Assembly (NCBI GenBank): GCA_963824985.1
Contig: CAWGRQ010000008.1
Coordinates: 1 to 64,000 of the forward strand
DNA length: 64,000 bases
Direction of reading: 5' to 3'
Origin: JAFNAG01 sp963824985
GTDB taxonomy: Bacteria > Acidobacteriota > UBA6911
The notes under the pieces are model-generated. The model was not told the origin of the DNA and searched no databases. It worked only from the letters and a program-made list of their open reading frames with translations. Positions 26,482-35,344 of the stretch are shown here, in pieces. The translations under genes and the position numbers were made by a program. How positions within the stretch are numbered: position 1 is the first letter of the stretch; each line of letters opens with the position of its first letter.

Positions 26482-29424
26482 TCAGTCTCGCACATGAGCG
26501 ATCATGCGCTCCAGAGTGGAGGCGACCCGGCAGGTGCAGTCCTGGCATGCGGCGAGGAGCTCATTCGCGCCGGCATACCCCAGGATGCGCGCCGGCCGGT
26601 CGAGGTACTCCGGGCGGAGCACGTTTTCCGCCGAAACGGTAAGGCGGTAGGCATCCCGTACGCCACGAAGAAAATCGGAACTGGCGCTCAAGATTTCGAA
26701 ATCCTCCCGATGCCGCGACTCGATGTTCCGAAGTATATTGACCAGCTTCCGATTGATCGGCTCCCGCAGCCGGTGCTTGGCCTTGTAAATGAGCAGGATC
26801 ATTTCGATATCGCGCAAGGCGCCGATGCCCTCTTTCACGTCGATGAGGCCGCCGTCCCGGCTCGATTCGCTCAGGTGCCGCGATCGGATCTCTTCGATCA
26901 TCTGATCAATGTAGGCCGCGCTCCGGTCGAAAATATACGGGCGAATGATGCGATCTTCGAACTCCTTCCCGAACTTGGTGCTGCCGATAACCATGCGCGA
27001 GCCGAGAATCTGAGACTTGTCGATGAAAGCGGTTGCGTGGTCGCGCGCGAACAGTTCCTCCAATTCGTCGATCAGCGTCACGTAGTGCCCGAAGTGATCG
27101 GTGAAGCGATAGTGCGGCAGGGTGCCGCGCTTCAGGATGTCGGAATTCATCCGGTTGGCGATCCGGTCGCAATAGCTGCGCATCCGCTCGTCGCTGGCAT
27201 CGAGCAGAATGATCAAATCGTAGTCGTCGTCGTAGGCCTGCTCCCGCGCATGCCCCCCGGACACAAAAAAAGCGAGCAGATCCCGGGTCGCCACCTTGCC
27301 CTTGAGCTCTTCGTCGACGCACTGCTTGTTGATTTCGAACAGGGTCCTGAGGAAGGTGTCGGAAAATTCGGTGAACTCGGAGTTGGTCGTGCCGGTCGGC
27401 GCCCCGGCCAGGGTCTCCAGTCCCACTCTGAGGTACTCCAGGTCGTAATAGTCGGCCAGGAATTCCTTTTTGTCCTCGCAACCGGCGAGAATATCAACAT
27501 TTCCCAGCAGCCCGTGAGCGATCTGACGCAACCGCCCCGGATCGTCGAGAAACTGGACGTATTCCGGATGCTTCTGAAGCACCCGGGTGAAATAGCTCTT
27601 GAAGTGGCGGCTGTTGCTGTAGTGCAGCTGGCACAGTTTTTTCAGCCCGAGAGTGGCCTCGGATTCCGTCTCCCCGCCCCCGTCGTTGAGCAGGCGTTCA
27701 AACCGGATCAGGTTGGCTTCCGTCAACCGCGCGAGGTAGCTGTTTAAAAGCTGCGGGTATTGGTAAAAGAGCTTGGAAAGTTTGGACACGCGGCCTTCGA
27801 TGTCGCCGGCGATGTCGAGAAACGCCTCGTTCATCTGGTCGAACAGGGCCTGGTATTCGGGGCCCCGCTTGTATTTGACGATGATCATCAGAAGCGACAG
27901 CAGGGGATAAATCGCCTGCTGTCCCGTGCTCCCGTACTCGGCGATCAGCTTCCGTCTCGCCTTCCCGCGGAAATGGGCGAAGTCGAGCACGAAGCGGTGC
28001 AGCAGTTCACCGTTGTTGGCTTCAAGGGTTTCGAGGACGTCGTCCCAGAACTTGGTGCCCCGGAAGAAGCGGGACACCCGGATAAAATCGGCGGCCAGGT
28101 TTTTTTTCTGCCCGGGGACCCGGTGGCTGCGCCGCGCCTGCGCCAGGCCGGAAAATATCGTGATCGACTTGAGGTGTTCGGTGACGGTCTCCAGCAGGAT
28201 GCCGACGATATCCTTGGCCAGCTGGACCGACTCATGGTAGTGGATCAGCAGGTGGTCCCAGCCGCTGATGGCGCCCACATCCTTGTATCCCATGCACCGG
28301 GCGACCCGCTCCATATCGCGGGCTACGAAGGACGCGCCGAGCTGGATCTCGTCCTCCTGGACGACATAGAGCTGGTACAGGTGCCGGAACGTATCGAGGA
28401 AGGTCAACGCGCGGTCAAGTTCATCATACAGCCTCTTGGATGCGGGATTTTTCAGGCGCAACCCGTGCAGGATGTCCCAGGGGTTCACCTTGTCGATGCG
28501 GAAGATGGTCTTTTCGACATAGATCATGCTCTTGAGCATGCGCAAGCCGTCATCCTTGAGGTGGATGCCGTCGGTCTGCATCGGGCGGATGAGCAGGGAC
28601 CGCACCTCGCCGAGGATTCCCCTCAGGTACGCCTCGTGATACTTGTTGTCCTGATGCGGTGCATAGTGGTAGCGCCACGTGATTTCGCGCTTGAACTGGT
28701 CGAACAGCCCGAGGCTGCCCAGGATCGGCGCGGCTCCGAGCATTTCGGTGATGATGATGAAATCGTGGATCTCCTGGTCCAGCAATTCCCGGTAGTCCGA
28801 AATCGAGGCCGAGTAACTCCGGGTCCCGACATGCTCTGACAGGTAGAAATGGAGGCAGCTCGCATGCTTGAGCATTTCAAGGCGCAGCTTGCCGACCGCC
28901 TGGTTGAATTCCATGCGCTGTTCGGAGCCATCGTCAATAATGCCGATGTCGATGTCGTCCTGGTCGGAGCGGCTCCCGACCCCGCACATTACGAATTCGG
29001 GCCTTTGCTCCGCAGGAATGAAAAGGTCGAGGAGCCGGCGCATATAATTGGCCGTGAGCGCGCGGAAATCGAGGCCCGAGTGAATCATGAAATCCCGGTA
29101 GACCTCAGACCGGTCCCGGGCCGTGGTGAGATTCAGCTGCAGGACATCGGTCAGGCGCAGGTTCATGTGAAGGAACTGAAGACCGTAGTAACAGCCGAGA
29201 AAGGCGAGCTTTTCCTGCAAGGTGTCGCCGAGGTCGAGGATGACATCCATTTCCTCGGAGAGGTCGCGGGCGGACTTCCACAGGTGGACCTGGTCGATCT
29301 GGCCCTTGGCTTCGAGACCTTCGATCAGCCGGTCTTTGTAGGTTTCAATGCTGCGCAGGTATTTGTGATGGTGGTTGCCGAGATGAGAGACGCGATCCTT
29401 CAGTCTGAGGAAAGGGTCGGTCAT
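26482..29424 (-). CDS. Large protein with two nucleotidyltransferase-like motifs (GlnE/GlnD-like layout)
   Basis: A 980-residue soluble, largely helical protein. Two nucleotidyltransferase-type sites are visible. The N-terminal one reads GVGSRSDQDDIDIGIID with D157/D159. The C-terminal one reads SGGHAREQAYDDDYDLIILLD with GG at 723-724 and D734/D736. Helical stretches follow each, including DVKEGIGALRDIEMILLIYK, the type of segment found after the NT domain in GlnD and GlnE. The two-site layout and length recall GlnE (about 946 residues, adenylyl-removing plus adenylyl-transferring). No HD or ACT domain is present, which argues against GlnD. The gene starts 17 bases after korC, so it is the last gene of the 2-oxoacid oxidoreductase operon. 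Its target protein is unknown. Confidence 0.8.
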   Translation of the reverse strand: MTDPFLRLKDRVSHLGNHHHKYLRSIETYKDRLIEGLEAKGQIDQVHLWKSARDLSEEMDVILDLGDTLQEKLAFLGCYYGLQFLHMNLRLTDVLQLNLTTARDRSEVYRDFMIHSGLDFRALTANYMRRLLDLFIPAEQRPEFVMCGVGSRSDQDDIDIGIIDDGSEQRMEFNQAVGKLRLEMLKHASCLHFYLSEHVGTRSYSASISDYRELLDQEIHDFIIITEMLGAAPILGSLGLFDQFKREITWRYHYAPHQDNKYHEAYLRGILGEVRSLLIRPMQTDGIHLKDDGLRMLKSMIYVEKTIFRIDKVNPWDILHGLRLKNPASKRLYDELDRALTFLDTFRHLYQLYVVQEDEIQLGASFVARDMERVARCMGYKDVGAISGWDHLLIHYHESVQLAKDIVGILLETVTEHLKSITIFSGLAQARRSHRVPGQKKNLAADFIRVSRFFRGTKFWDDVLETLEANNGELLHRFVLDFAHFRGKARRKLIAEYGSTGQQAIYPLLSLLMIIVKYKRGPEYQALFDQMNEAFLDIAGDIEGRVSKLSKLFYQYPQLLNSYLARLTEANLIRFERLLNDGGGETESEATLGLKKLCQLHYSNSRHFKSYFTRVLQKHPEYVQFLDDPGRLRQIAHGLLGNVDILAGCEDKKEFLADYYDLEYLRVGLETLAGAPTGTTNSEFTEFSDTFLRTLFEINKQCVDEELKGKVATRDLLAFFVSGGHAREQAYDDDYDLIILLDASDERMRSYCDRIANRMNSDILKRGTLPHYRFTDHFGHYVTLIDELEELFARDHATAFIDKSQILGSRMVIGSTKFGKEFEDRIIRPYIFDRSAAYIDQMIEEIRSRHLSESSRDGGLIDVKEGIGALRDIEMILLIYKAKHRLREPINRKLVNILRNIESRHREDFEILSASSDFLRGVRDAYRLTVSAENVLRPEYLDRPARILGYAGANELLAACQDCTCRVASTLERMIAHVRD

Positions 29425-29441
29425 GACGTCAACTCTTCGGT

Positions 29442-29996
29442 TCAGGGGCCCGTCTGCAGCTGCCGGGCGACTTCAATCCCTGTGCGAAATGCCTTCAGGT
29501 TAAGCTCTTCCGTGCCTTTCGGCACTCTGGCGAGCACGGCCGATTCGACGGCGTCGACCGAAACGATTTGCGCCAGATGAGCGATGATTCCCAGCGCCAC
29601 GATGTTGGCCACCACCACCTTGCCGAGGCGCGTGCGTGCGATGTCGCTGATCGGGACCTGAAAGATCCTGTAATTGCCCTCGGGAACCTTGGTCACGGTC
29701 ACCGAATCCACCAGCAGGATACCGCTATCCTTCAGGTCCTTGGAGTATTTGTTGCACGACTCCTGAGTCAGGGCCAGAAGCAGGTCAAGCCGGGTGGCCT
29801 TGGGATAGTCGATGTCTTCGTCGGAAATGATCACTTCAGAGCGGCTGGCGCCGCCGCGGGCTTCAGGACCGTACGATTGGCTCTGGGTCGCATTCTTGTT
29901 GTCGTAGATGGCGGCGGCCTCTGCCAGAATTCGGCCCGCCAGCACCAATCCCTGCCCGCCCTCTCCACTGAGACGAATGTCGTAACGAAAACTCAT
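29442..29996 (-). CDS. korC: 2-oxoglutarate:ferredoxin oxidoreductase, gamma subunit
   Basis: A 184-residue subunit of the 2-oxoacid:acceptor oxidoreductase family. It opens with the glycine-rich SGEGGQGLVLAGRILAEA and has QSQSYGPEARGGASRSEVI, both typical of gamma subunits. The enzyme oxidises 2-oxoglutarate with CoA to succinyl-CoA and CO2, reducing ferredoxin, or runs in reverse. It lies 18 bases downstream of korB and 17 upstream of the nucleotidyltransferase-like gene. Confidence 0.93.
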   Translation of the reverse strand: MSFRYDIRLSGEGGQGLVLAGRILAEAAAIYDNKNATQSQSYGPEARGGASRSEVIISDEDIDYPKATRLDLLLALTQESCNKYSKDLKDSGILLVDSVTVTKVPEGNYRIFQVPISDIARTRLGKVVVANIVALGIIAHLAQIVSVDAVESAVLARVPKGTEELNLKAFRTGIEVARQLQTGP

Positions 29997-30014
29997 TGAG
30001 CCCTCCTTGCCGGC

Positions 30015-30845
30015 TTATACTCCTACTTCCACAACGGTTTTTCTCAGGCGCTGCTGCAGCTTGGCGTACTCTGCGGTATATTCCGGCCTGTCGACGTCGA
30101 CGAACACTCCAGTCACTATTTTCCCTTCGAGTTCTTCCGGCGACATCTTTGCGGCCTTCTCGACCGATATGCTGTTTTCGCCGAGGTCCTGAATCATGTT
30201 GGCGCCGTCACCCAACCGGTTGCGCCGCCCGTAGGCCGTGGGGCAGGGGGTCCAGACTTCGACCAGGGAAAAGCCCTGCTTACGGATGGCGCGTTCGATG
30301 AGCTTTTCGAGCCGGAGCGCAGAATGGACCGTGCTGCGGGCCACGAAGCTGGCGCCGGCAGCCTGCGCCAGGCCGCTGATGTTGAAAGAAGGTTCCAGGT
30401 TGCCGAAGGGCGCCGTGGAAGCGCGCTTGCCGACCGGCGTGGTCGGAGAGGCCTGGCCGCCGGTCATGCCGTAAATCTGGTTGTTAAAGAGGATGACGGT
30501 CAGGTTGATGTTGCGCCGGGCCGCGTGGATGTAATGATTGCCACCGATCGCCGTGGCGTCGCCGTCCCCGGTGATGACAATGACGTTCATCTTCGGTTTG
30601 GCGAGTTTGACCCCGGTGGCAAATGCGATGGCGCGGCCGTGCGTCGTGTGCAGGGTGTTGAAATCCACATACCCGGGGAGGCGGCTCGAGCAGCCGATGC
30701 CGGACACCATGGTAATCTCATCCTTTTGCAGTCCGATGCGGTCAATGGCACGAAGGAGCGATTTCAACACGATGCCATCGCCGCAGCCGGGACACCAAAT
30801 CAGGGGGAATTTATCAAGCCTGAGGTACTTTGAATAATCGAACAT
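30015..30845 (-). CDS. korB: 2-oxoglutarate:ferredoxin oxidoreductase, beta subunit
   Basis: A 276-residue thiamine-diphosphate-binding subunit. WCPGCGDGIV near the start carries cysteines of the family's Fe-S site, and the ThDP-Mg motif is GDGDATAIGGNHYIHAARRN, followed by NNQIYGMTGGQ. I start it at 30845 (MFDYSKYLRL) because AAGGAG lies 7 bases upstream; the frame continues upstream but would run into the end of korA. It is 29 bases after korA. Confidence 0.94.
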   Translation of the reverse strand: MFDYSKYLRLDKFPLIWCPGCGDGIVLKSLLRAIDRIGLQKDEITMVSGIGCSSRLPGYVDFNTLHTTHGRAIAFATGVKLAKPKMNVIVITGDGDATAIGGNHYIHAARRNINLTVILFNNQIYGMTGGQASPTTPVGKRASTAPFGNLEPSFNISGLAQAAGASFVARSTVHSALRLEKLIERAIRKQGFSLVEVWTPCPTAYGRRNRLGDGANMIQDLGENSISVEKAAKMSPEELEGKIVTGVFVDVDRPEYTAEYAKLQQRLRKTVVEVGV

Positions 30846-30874
30846 CGGGTACTCCTTTACTTCACCAGAGCGGA

Positions 30875-32044
30875 CTAGGAAGACACTTCCACAATCTTGT
30901 CCAGTATTTGCTGGGGACTGATCGGTTCGCCGTCGACGCGGTTGATCCTGACCACCGGTTTCACCCGGTTGCTGGCCCACTCAACCTCATGGGCGATCTG
31001 CCCCAGGTTCAGTTCCGGAACAATAATGTGATGCACGCGCTCCGCCATGGCACGGACGTGGGCTTCGGGGAAGGGCCAGATCACCCGGGGGCGGAGCAGG
31101 CCCGCCTTGATCCCCATCTTGCGGGCCATCATGACGGCCTGGCGCGCCGAGCGGGCCGTGGAGCCGAACGCGAACAGACCGATTTCGGCATCCTCGAGAT
31201 AATCCTCACGGACTTCGATAATCTCGTCCAGGTGGTTGTCGATCTTCCGATGCAGGCGCCGGATCAGGCGGTCGATTTCCACCGGATTGTTGGTCGGAAA
31301 ACCCGTCTGATCATGGGAAAGGCCGGTGACATGATATCGATAGCCTTCGCCAAAACTCACCATCGGAGGGACATCCGATTCCGTGTACTGGTAGGGGAGG
31401 AATTTCTCCGGGGGCGCCTGGGGCCGCTGGCGCTGGAAGATTTCGTATTCTCCGGGCTCGGGCAAAACCACCTTTTCGTTGACATGGCCGATGATCTCAT
31501 CCATGAGCAGGATGACCGGGACGCGGAACTGCTCGGAAAGATTAAAGGCGCGGATCGTGAGTTCAAAGGTCTCACGCACGCTGTTGGGGGTGAGCACGAT
31601 AATCGGATGGTCGCCGTGAGTTCCCCAGCGGGCCTGCATCACGTCCCCCTGGGCCGGAAGGGTCGGCAGCCCGGTGCTCGGGCCACCGCGCTGGACATTG
31701 ACGATCACACAGGGAACTTCCGCCATGGCTGCATACCCGATATTTTCCTGCTTCAGGGAAAACCCGGGGCCGCTGGTGGCGGTCATCGACTTGGCGCCGG
31801 CCAGGGAAGCGCCGATAATGGCGCCCATGGCGGCGATTTCATCTTCCATCTGAATGAAGCTTCCCCCCTCTTCGGGGAGTCGCTCCGAAAGTATCTCGGC
31901 GATCTCAGACGAAGGCGTAATGGGATAGCCGGCAAAAAACTTCAGCCCGGCCGCCAGCGCCCCTTCAGCGCAGGCCTCGTTCCCTGTGATGACCCGGATC
32001 CTGTTCGCGGCTTCTCGGCCGGCATCCTGTTTGGTGGCTTGCAT
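30875..32044 (-). CDS. korA: 2-oxoglutarate:ferredoxin oxidoreductase, alpha subunit
   Basis: A 389-residue alpha subunit. Motifs include FFAGYPITPSSEIAE, QMEDEIAAMGAIIGAS, TSGPGFSLKQENIGYA, NVQRGGPSTGLPTLPAQGD and RWGTHGDHPIIV, the set seen in KorA rather than in pyruvate enzymes. The ATG at 32044 has AAAGGA upstream; a GTG at 32062 is in frame but poorly placed. It forms an operon with the ferredoxin (32 bases upstream) and korB. Specificity for 2-oxoglutarate is by resemblance; branched-chain 2-oxoacids remain possible. Confidence 0.93.
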   Translation of the reverse strand: MQATKQDAGREAANRIRVITGNEACAEGALAAGLKFFAGYPITPSSEIAEILSERLPEEGGSFIQMEDEIAAMGAIIGASLAGAKSMTATSGPGFSLKQENIGYAAMAEVPCVIVNVQRGGPSTGLPTLPAQGDVMQARWGTHGDHPIIVLTPNSVRETFELTIRAFNLSEQFRVPVILLMDEIIGHVNEKVVLPEPGEYEIFQRQRPQAPPEKFLPYQYTESDVPPMVSFGEGYRYHVTGLSHDQTGFPTNNPVEIDRLIRRLHRKIDNHLDEIIEVREDYLEDAEIGLFAFGSTARSARQAVMMARKMGIKAGLLRPRVIWPFPEAHVRAMAERVHHIIVPELNLGQIAHEVEWASNRVKPVVRINRVDGEPISPQQILDKIVEVSS

Positions 32045-32076
32045 CTTTGCTTTTCCTTTCACCCCGGGCGCCAGGA

Positions 32077-32295
32077 CTATTTGGCAACCAGTTCCTCGAC
32101 TTCATTCACCACGATGGCAAAGTCCGGGCACATGACTTCGCACATGCCGCAGGAGGTGCACTCCGCAAGGAGAACGACCTCAGGATAGACCCCCCGCATC
32201 TCGAGGACCTTGTGCTGGCAGGCGTCCACGCATATGGCGCAGCCTTTGCACCATTCCTTCTTTACATCGATTGTGACATTTTTCTTCTTGGCCAT
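32077..32295 (-). CDS. korD: 2x[4Fe-4S] ferredoxin-type delta subunit
   Basis: A 72-residue protein with two cysteine clusters, WCKGCAICVDACQHK and CTSCGMCEVMCPDF, enough for two [4Fe-4S] centres. It takes electrons from the KorAB catalytic core. The ATG at 32295 is 10 or so bases after AGGAGAG; a GTG at 32301 is an alternative start. It is the first gene of the operon korDABC plus the nucleotidyltransferase-like gene. Confidence 0.93.
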   Translation of the reverse strand: MAKKKNVTIDVKKEWCKGCAICVDACQHKVLEMRGVYPEVVLLAECTSCGMCEVMCPDFAIVVNEVEELVAK

Positions 32296-32365
32296 GATCA
32301 CTCTCTCCTCTCAGGCTCGTACCAATTCCGTCATCGCACGCCGGCGTCTGGGAAGGGCACGCCCT

Positions 32366-32400
32366 GTCAAACGAGGTACTTTACTCGTTTGACCGGTCAA
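32366..32400. promoter_or_regulatory. Hairpin plus overlapping palindrome upstream of kor operon
   Basis: GTCAAACGAG (32366-32375) and CTCGTTTGAC (32384-32393) form a perfect 10-bp hairpin with an 8-base loop. It overlaps a perfect 12-bp palindrome TTGACCGGTCAA (32389-32400). Both lie between the CBS gene and korD, about 70-105 bases before korD. They could be a terminator for the CBS gene, though no T-run follows, or an operator for the kor operon. Confidence 0.5.
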
Positions 32401-32455
32401 CGGCAATTTTTTTCACACGGATTGCACTCTTTTCTCTCCGACTTCAGGCGGCAAG

Positions 32456-32890
32456 CTATCCCCCCGGACCGTCCGCCGAAAGATAGGCTTCGAGCGCATC
32501 CAGCTCGTGACCCATATCTTCGACGTGGTTCCGGAAGAGATGGCACAATGCCAGCCATCCCTGGAGAGTCCCCTGCGGGTCCACGACCGGGAAATAGCAG
32601 CGGCCCCGGGCGAACATCAGCTTTAAGGCGTCCCCGGTTTCCGTGTCGGTGCGGATACTTTCGGCGGGCGAAGTCATCACCTCCCCAACCCTGGTCGTAT
32701 CCGGGCTCAAGCCTTCGCCGATTACGCGCTTGAGCACGTCTTCCTTGGACAGAGTGCCGGCCAGGCGCTCTCCATCCATGACCGCCAGGGCGCAACCCTG
32801 ATCGCTTCCCATGATCGGAATCGCCTGTCGTATGGTCGCCGTGATGGGGACGACGGGCGGGGGTACCTGTGCTATCTTGATCACCTTCAT
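32456..32890 (-). CDS. CBS-domain protein
   Basis: A 144-residue cytoplasmic protein made of a paired CBS (Bateman) module: IRQAIPIMGSDQGCALAVMD with ERLAGTLSKEDVLKRVI, then VGEVMTSPAESIRTDTETGD with GRCYFPVVDPQGTLQGWL. Such modules bind adenosine nucleotides and usually regulate a partner. There is no attached catalytic domain, so it must act in trans. The ribosome site GGAGGAG precedes the ATG. It lies 55 bases after the ClpX-like gene and 160 before the kor operon, on the same strand. Confidence 0.9.
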   Translation of the reverse strand: MKVIKIAQVPPPVVPITATIRQAIPIMGSDQGCALAVMDGERLAGTLSKEDVLKRVIGEGLSPDTTRVGEVMTSPAESIRTDTETGDALKLMFARGRCYFPVVDPQGTLQGWLALCHLFRNHVEDMGHELDALEAYLSADGPGG

Positions 32891-32945
32891 GGCGCTCCTC
32901 CGTTGCAGAACACGCCACCACCGCGGCCGCCGATGAGCGGCAGGC

Positions 32946-34355
32946 TCAATTCGGCTCCCGCATGTAGTAGGCGCGAATCCAGCTGTCCAGAGTGTTCGAC
33001 GGGTCCTGAATGACTTCCGGAGTTATCTCAAATCGACTGATCCCCCGCGTTTTGCGGATCAGATTCAGTCCATGTTCAAAATCCTTGAACGTTTCCGCGA
33101 ATACGTCTTCGATTTTCTGGTCCGAGGCTGCAGCCCGCTCCGCCAGCAACCGGGCTGCTTCCGGCTGCAGGTGGATCTCGATGCCGTTTTGTTCAGACCA
33201 CCGGGCGGCTACGGTGACCACGGTCCGCTCCAGAGCTTCCACCTGCTCGGTCAGGGAATCCTGGCGCAGCTGGGCCAGCACCTCCAATGGGGCATCGACC
33301 AGCCTGCCCGTCACTTCCAACCGCCGTACGACCGAGTGAGGCAAATAATACTTGAATTCACGGAAGGTGCGCTCGCAGACACTTACCAGTCCGCGCGCCC
33401 CCGTCAGCTCCGCAGCCGCCTTCTCGGCCAGCCGGTGCAAACCTTCGTCCGTGAAGATCAATTCGATCGCGTAGGACTCAAAAGCCTGAGTGTACTGCCG
33501 GACGATCGAACCTTCGGAGTGCTTCAGAATCTGAAACAGATCCTCAACCCCCAACTCGCTGCAGGAGACTACCACCGGGAGGCGTCCCACAAATTCAGAT
33601 TCGAATCCATACTCGATAAAATCCGTGCTCTTGACCAGAGCCCGCAATTCTTCGTCCGGAAGCGAAGAAGCCGACCGGCCGACAAACCCGATGTTCTGGG
33701 CGCCGACCCGTTTGCGGATGATCGGGGTCAAGCCGCTGAAGGCGCCACTTACGATGAACAGGATGTGCCGGGTGTTGATGACCTGGTGGGAGACCTTGCC
33801 CTTGGACTGAAACTCCATGGCCGCCTGCAGCTGGGAAGTCAGATCAAAAGGAGTGCGCAGGCTGACCTCGGTTTCTTCCATCAGCTTCAACAGACCGCGC
33901 TGAACCCCGCCGCCACTGACATCCCGCCCGAGCAGATTGGCGGGGGACGCGATCTTGTCGATCTCATCCAGATAGACGATACCATATTCTGCCAGCTGTA
34001 CGTTCCCATCCGCCTTCTGTACGAGTTCCCGTACCAGATCTTCGACATCACCGCCGACATAGCCGGTTTCCGAGAACTTCGTCGCATCGGCCTTCACGAA
34101 GGGAACTCCGATCAAATCGGCAATCGTGCGCACCAGGTAGGTTTTGCCGACGCCGGTGGGCCCGAGCATGATGATGTTCTGCTTCGCGTATTCCTTGCAG
34201 TGATTTTCGCCGGAACATCGCTTGATGTGGTTGTAGTGATCGCAGATGGCGGTTGCGAGAACCTTTTTGGCGCTGTCCTGCTTGATGACGAAACGATCGA
34301 GATAGTTTTTGATGTCGCGCGGCAGATAGTCGAAATGGCAGGTCCAGCGGAGCAT
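32946..34355 (-). CDS. ClpX-like AAA+ ATPase (frameshifted near its start)
   Basis: A 469-residue AAA+ protein related to ClpX/HslU. Walker A is GPTGVGKT (65-72), Walker B IVYLDEIDKI, then RDVSGGGVQRGLLKLME and sensor 2 GARGL. No zinc-binding domain of ClpX precedes it. Residues ~370-469 form an extra helical tail not found in ClpX. The true N-terminus seems to lie in the next frame (34333-34515), so the Met at 34355 is probably not the real start. It may unfold proteins for a partner protease, but no clpP is nearby and no IGF-type ClpP loop is obvious to me. Confidence 0.85.
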   Translation of the reverse strand: MLRWTCHFDYLPRDIKNYLDRFVIKQDSAKKVLATAICDHYNHIKRCSGENHCKEYAKQNIIMLGPTGVGKTYLVRTIADLIGVPFVKADATKFSETGYVGGDVEDLVRELVQKADGNVQLAEYGIVYLDEIDKIASPANLLGRDVSGGGVQRGLLKLMEETEVSLRTPFDLTSQLQAAMEFQSKGKVSHQVINTRHILFIVSGAFSGLTPIIRKRVGAQNIGFVGRSASSLPDEELRALVKSTDFIEYGFESEFVGRLPVVVSCSELGVEDLFQILKHSEGSIVRQYTQAFESYAIELIFTDEGLHRLAEKAAAELTGARGLVSVCERTFREFKYYLPHSVVRRLEVTGRLVDAPLEVLAQLRQDSLTEQVEALERTVVTVAARWSEQNGIEIHLQPEAARLLAERAAASDQKIEDVFAETFKDFEHGLNLIRKTRGISRFEITPEVIQDPSNTLDSWIRAYYMREPN

Positions 34356-34515
34356 CTTTGGTTTCCGTTCCTTCCTCCGCCGTCCTGGCCTGGTCGGGGC
34401 GGGGTGTCATGACCCCAAGCTGTACTTTGTCTCCGTATCTTGTGTGAAGAAACTCCTCCATGTCCCGCCGCAGTTCATCGGGATTGGGCCACGCAGGGGC
34501 CATGTCGGTAGACAA
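34333..34515 (-). other. Out-of-frame N-terminal segment of the ClpX-like gene
   Basis: In the neighbouring frame a TTG at 34515 lies 9 bases after AAGGAGG and opens STDMAPAWPNPDELRRDMEE, then FLHTRYGDKV, a plausible helical N-terminal extension. It runs to DAPLDLPF at about 34333. There the other frame takes over with FDYLPRDIKNYLDRF, the usual start of the AAA+ core. A single base too many in the TTT of the minus strand (34333-34335) would explain the break. It may be a sequencing error. Confidence 0.65.
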
Positions 34516-34636
34516 CGGAGAAAACCTCCTTAATTCAAACACTTCCGAAGAGGATCCTTGAGGGTCCTTCGATACACAGTATGAGATGTCATCGTGGAAA
34601 AATCAATCATCGCAGGATGAACGGGAAGGCATCCGA

Positions 34637-35344
34637 CTAGCGGCGCGCCCGCCTTCGGGAGATTTTAATATTTTTTACCAGGGGCTTGGCACGACTCGAT
34701 CTAGTCTTCAACGGACGCGCCGGCGGTTTTTCTTTCGCTGCCCTGGGACGACGTTTTGCAGTTACACGCGGAGCTTGTTTCAAAGGCGGCGAGCCCTTCC
34801 GGGCCGGCTTGGCAAGGGGGATGACAACCGCTTTCGGTTCCTGGACTTCCTTTTCAAAACTGTGAAACAGAATCGCACATCGCTGACTCAGCACCGGATC
34901 CCCTGAGTAGGCTTGAACCAGTCGGGCAAGATGCGCAATGTGAGCCTTTACCATTACATAGAAGTCTAAAGCGCGATCTGTCCACTCGACTCGCAAACGA
35001 CGGATCAACGGAGCATACACCCTCAGGATCATTGGCTCTTCAATGTCCAGAGTGCGGGAGAGGCATAATTGCAGCGACCCTTCAATATTATCTCCACCTT
35101 CCGGCAGAATCGCCTGGGTCGCCCGGAGGAGTTCATCCTCCTTCTTTTTTAGAGATTGCCAGAATGAAGCGGGTAACTTCTTAAGGCTTTCAGATTGGGC
35201 CTGCAGGTCGCTCCCCATTGCCGCCCATGACTCGCTGACCAGATTGTTTCCCTCAAACCGTTGCTGCAGCAGTGCATAAAACCGGGAGGCAGCCATCTGG
35301 AGCTTTGAGAGGGGACCGCGCAATTTCAAGGACAGGTTTGTCAT
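34637..35344 (-). CDS. Helical protein with histone-like basic C-terminal tail
   Basis: A 235-residue protein I do not recognise. Residues 1-~170 are predicted helices with many charged residues (SLKKKEDELLRATQAI, ERTLDIEEP-like SRTLDIEEPMILRV), possibly a four-helix bundle. The last ~65 residues are almost wholly Lys, Arg, Pro and Ala (TAKRRPRAAKEKPPARPLKT, then KISRRRARR), like bacterial histone H1-type tails. This suggests binding to DNA, RNA or another polyanion. No signal peptide is seen. It lies upstream of the ClpX-like gene on the same strand with a 120-bp gap. Confidence 0.75.
   Translation of the reverse strand: MTNLSLKLRGPLSKLQMAASRFYALLQQRFEGNNLVSESWAAMGSDLQAQSESLKKLPASFWQSLKKKEDELLRATQAILPEGGDNIEGSLQLCLSRTLDIEEPMILRVYAPLIRRLRVEWTDRALDFYVMVKAHIAHLARLVQAYSGDPVLSQRCAILFHSFEKEVQEPKAVVIPLAKPARKGSPPLKQAPRVTAKRRPRAAKEKPPARPLKTRSSRAKPLVKNIKISRRRARR

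Noticed and set aside
26182..27747. 521-codon plus-strand frame
   Set aside because: It is antisense to the nucleotidyltransferase-like gene and has no coding features of its own.
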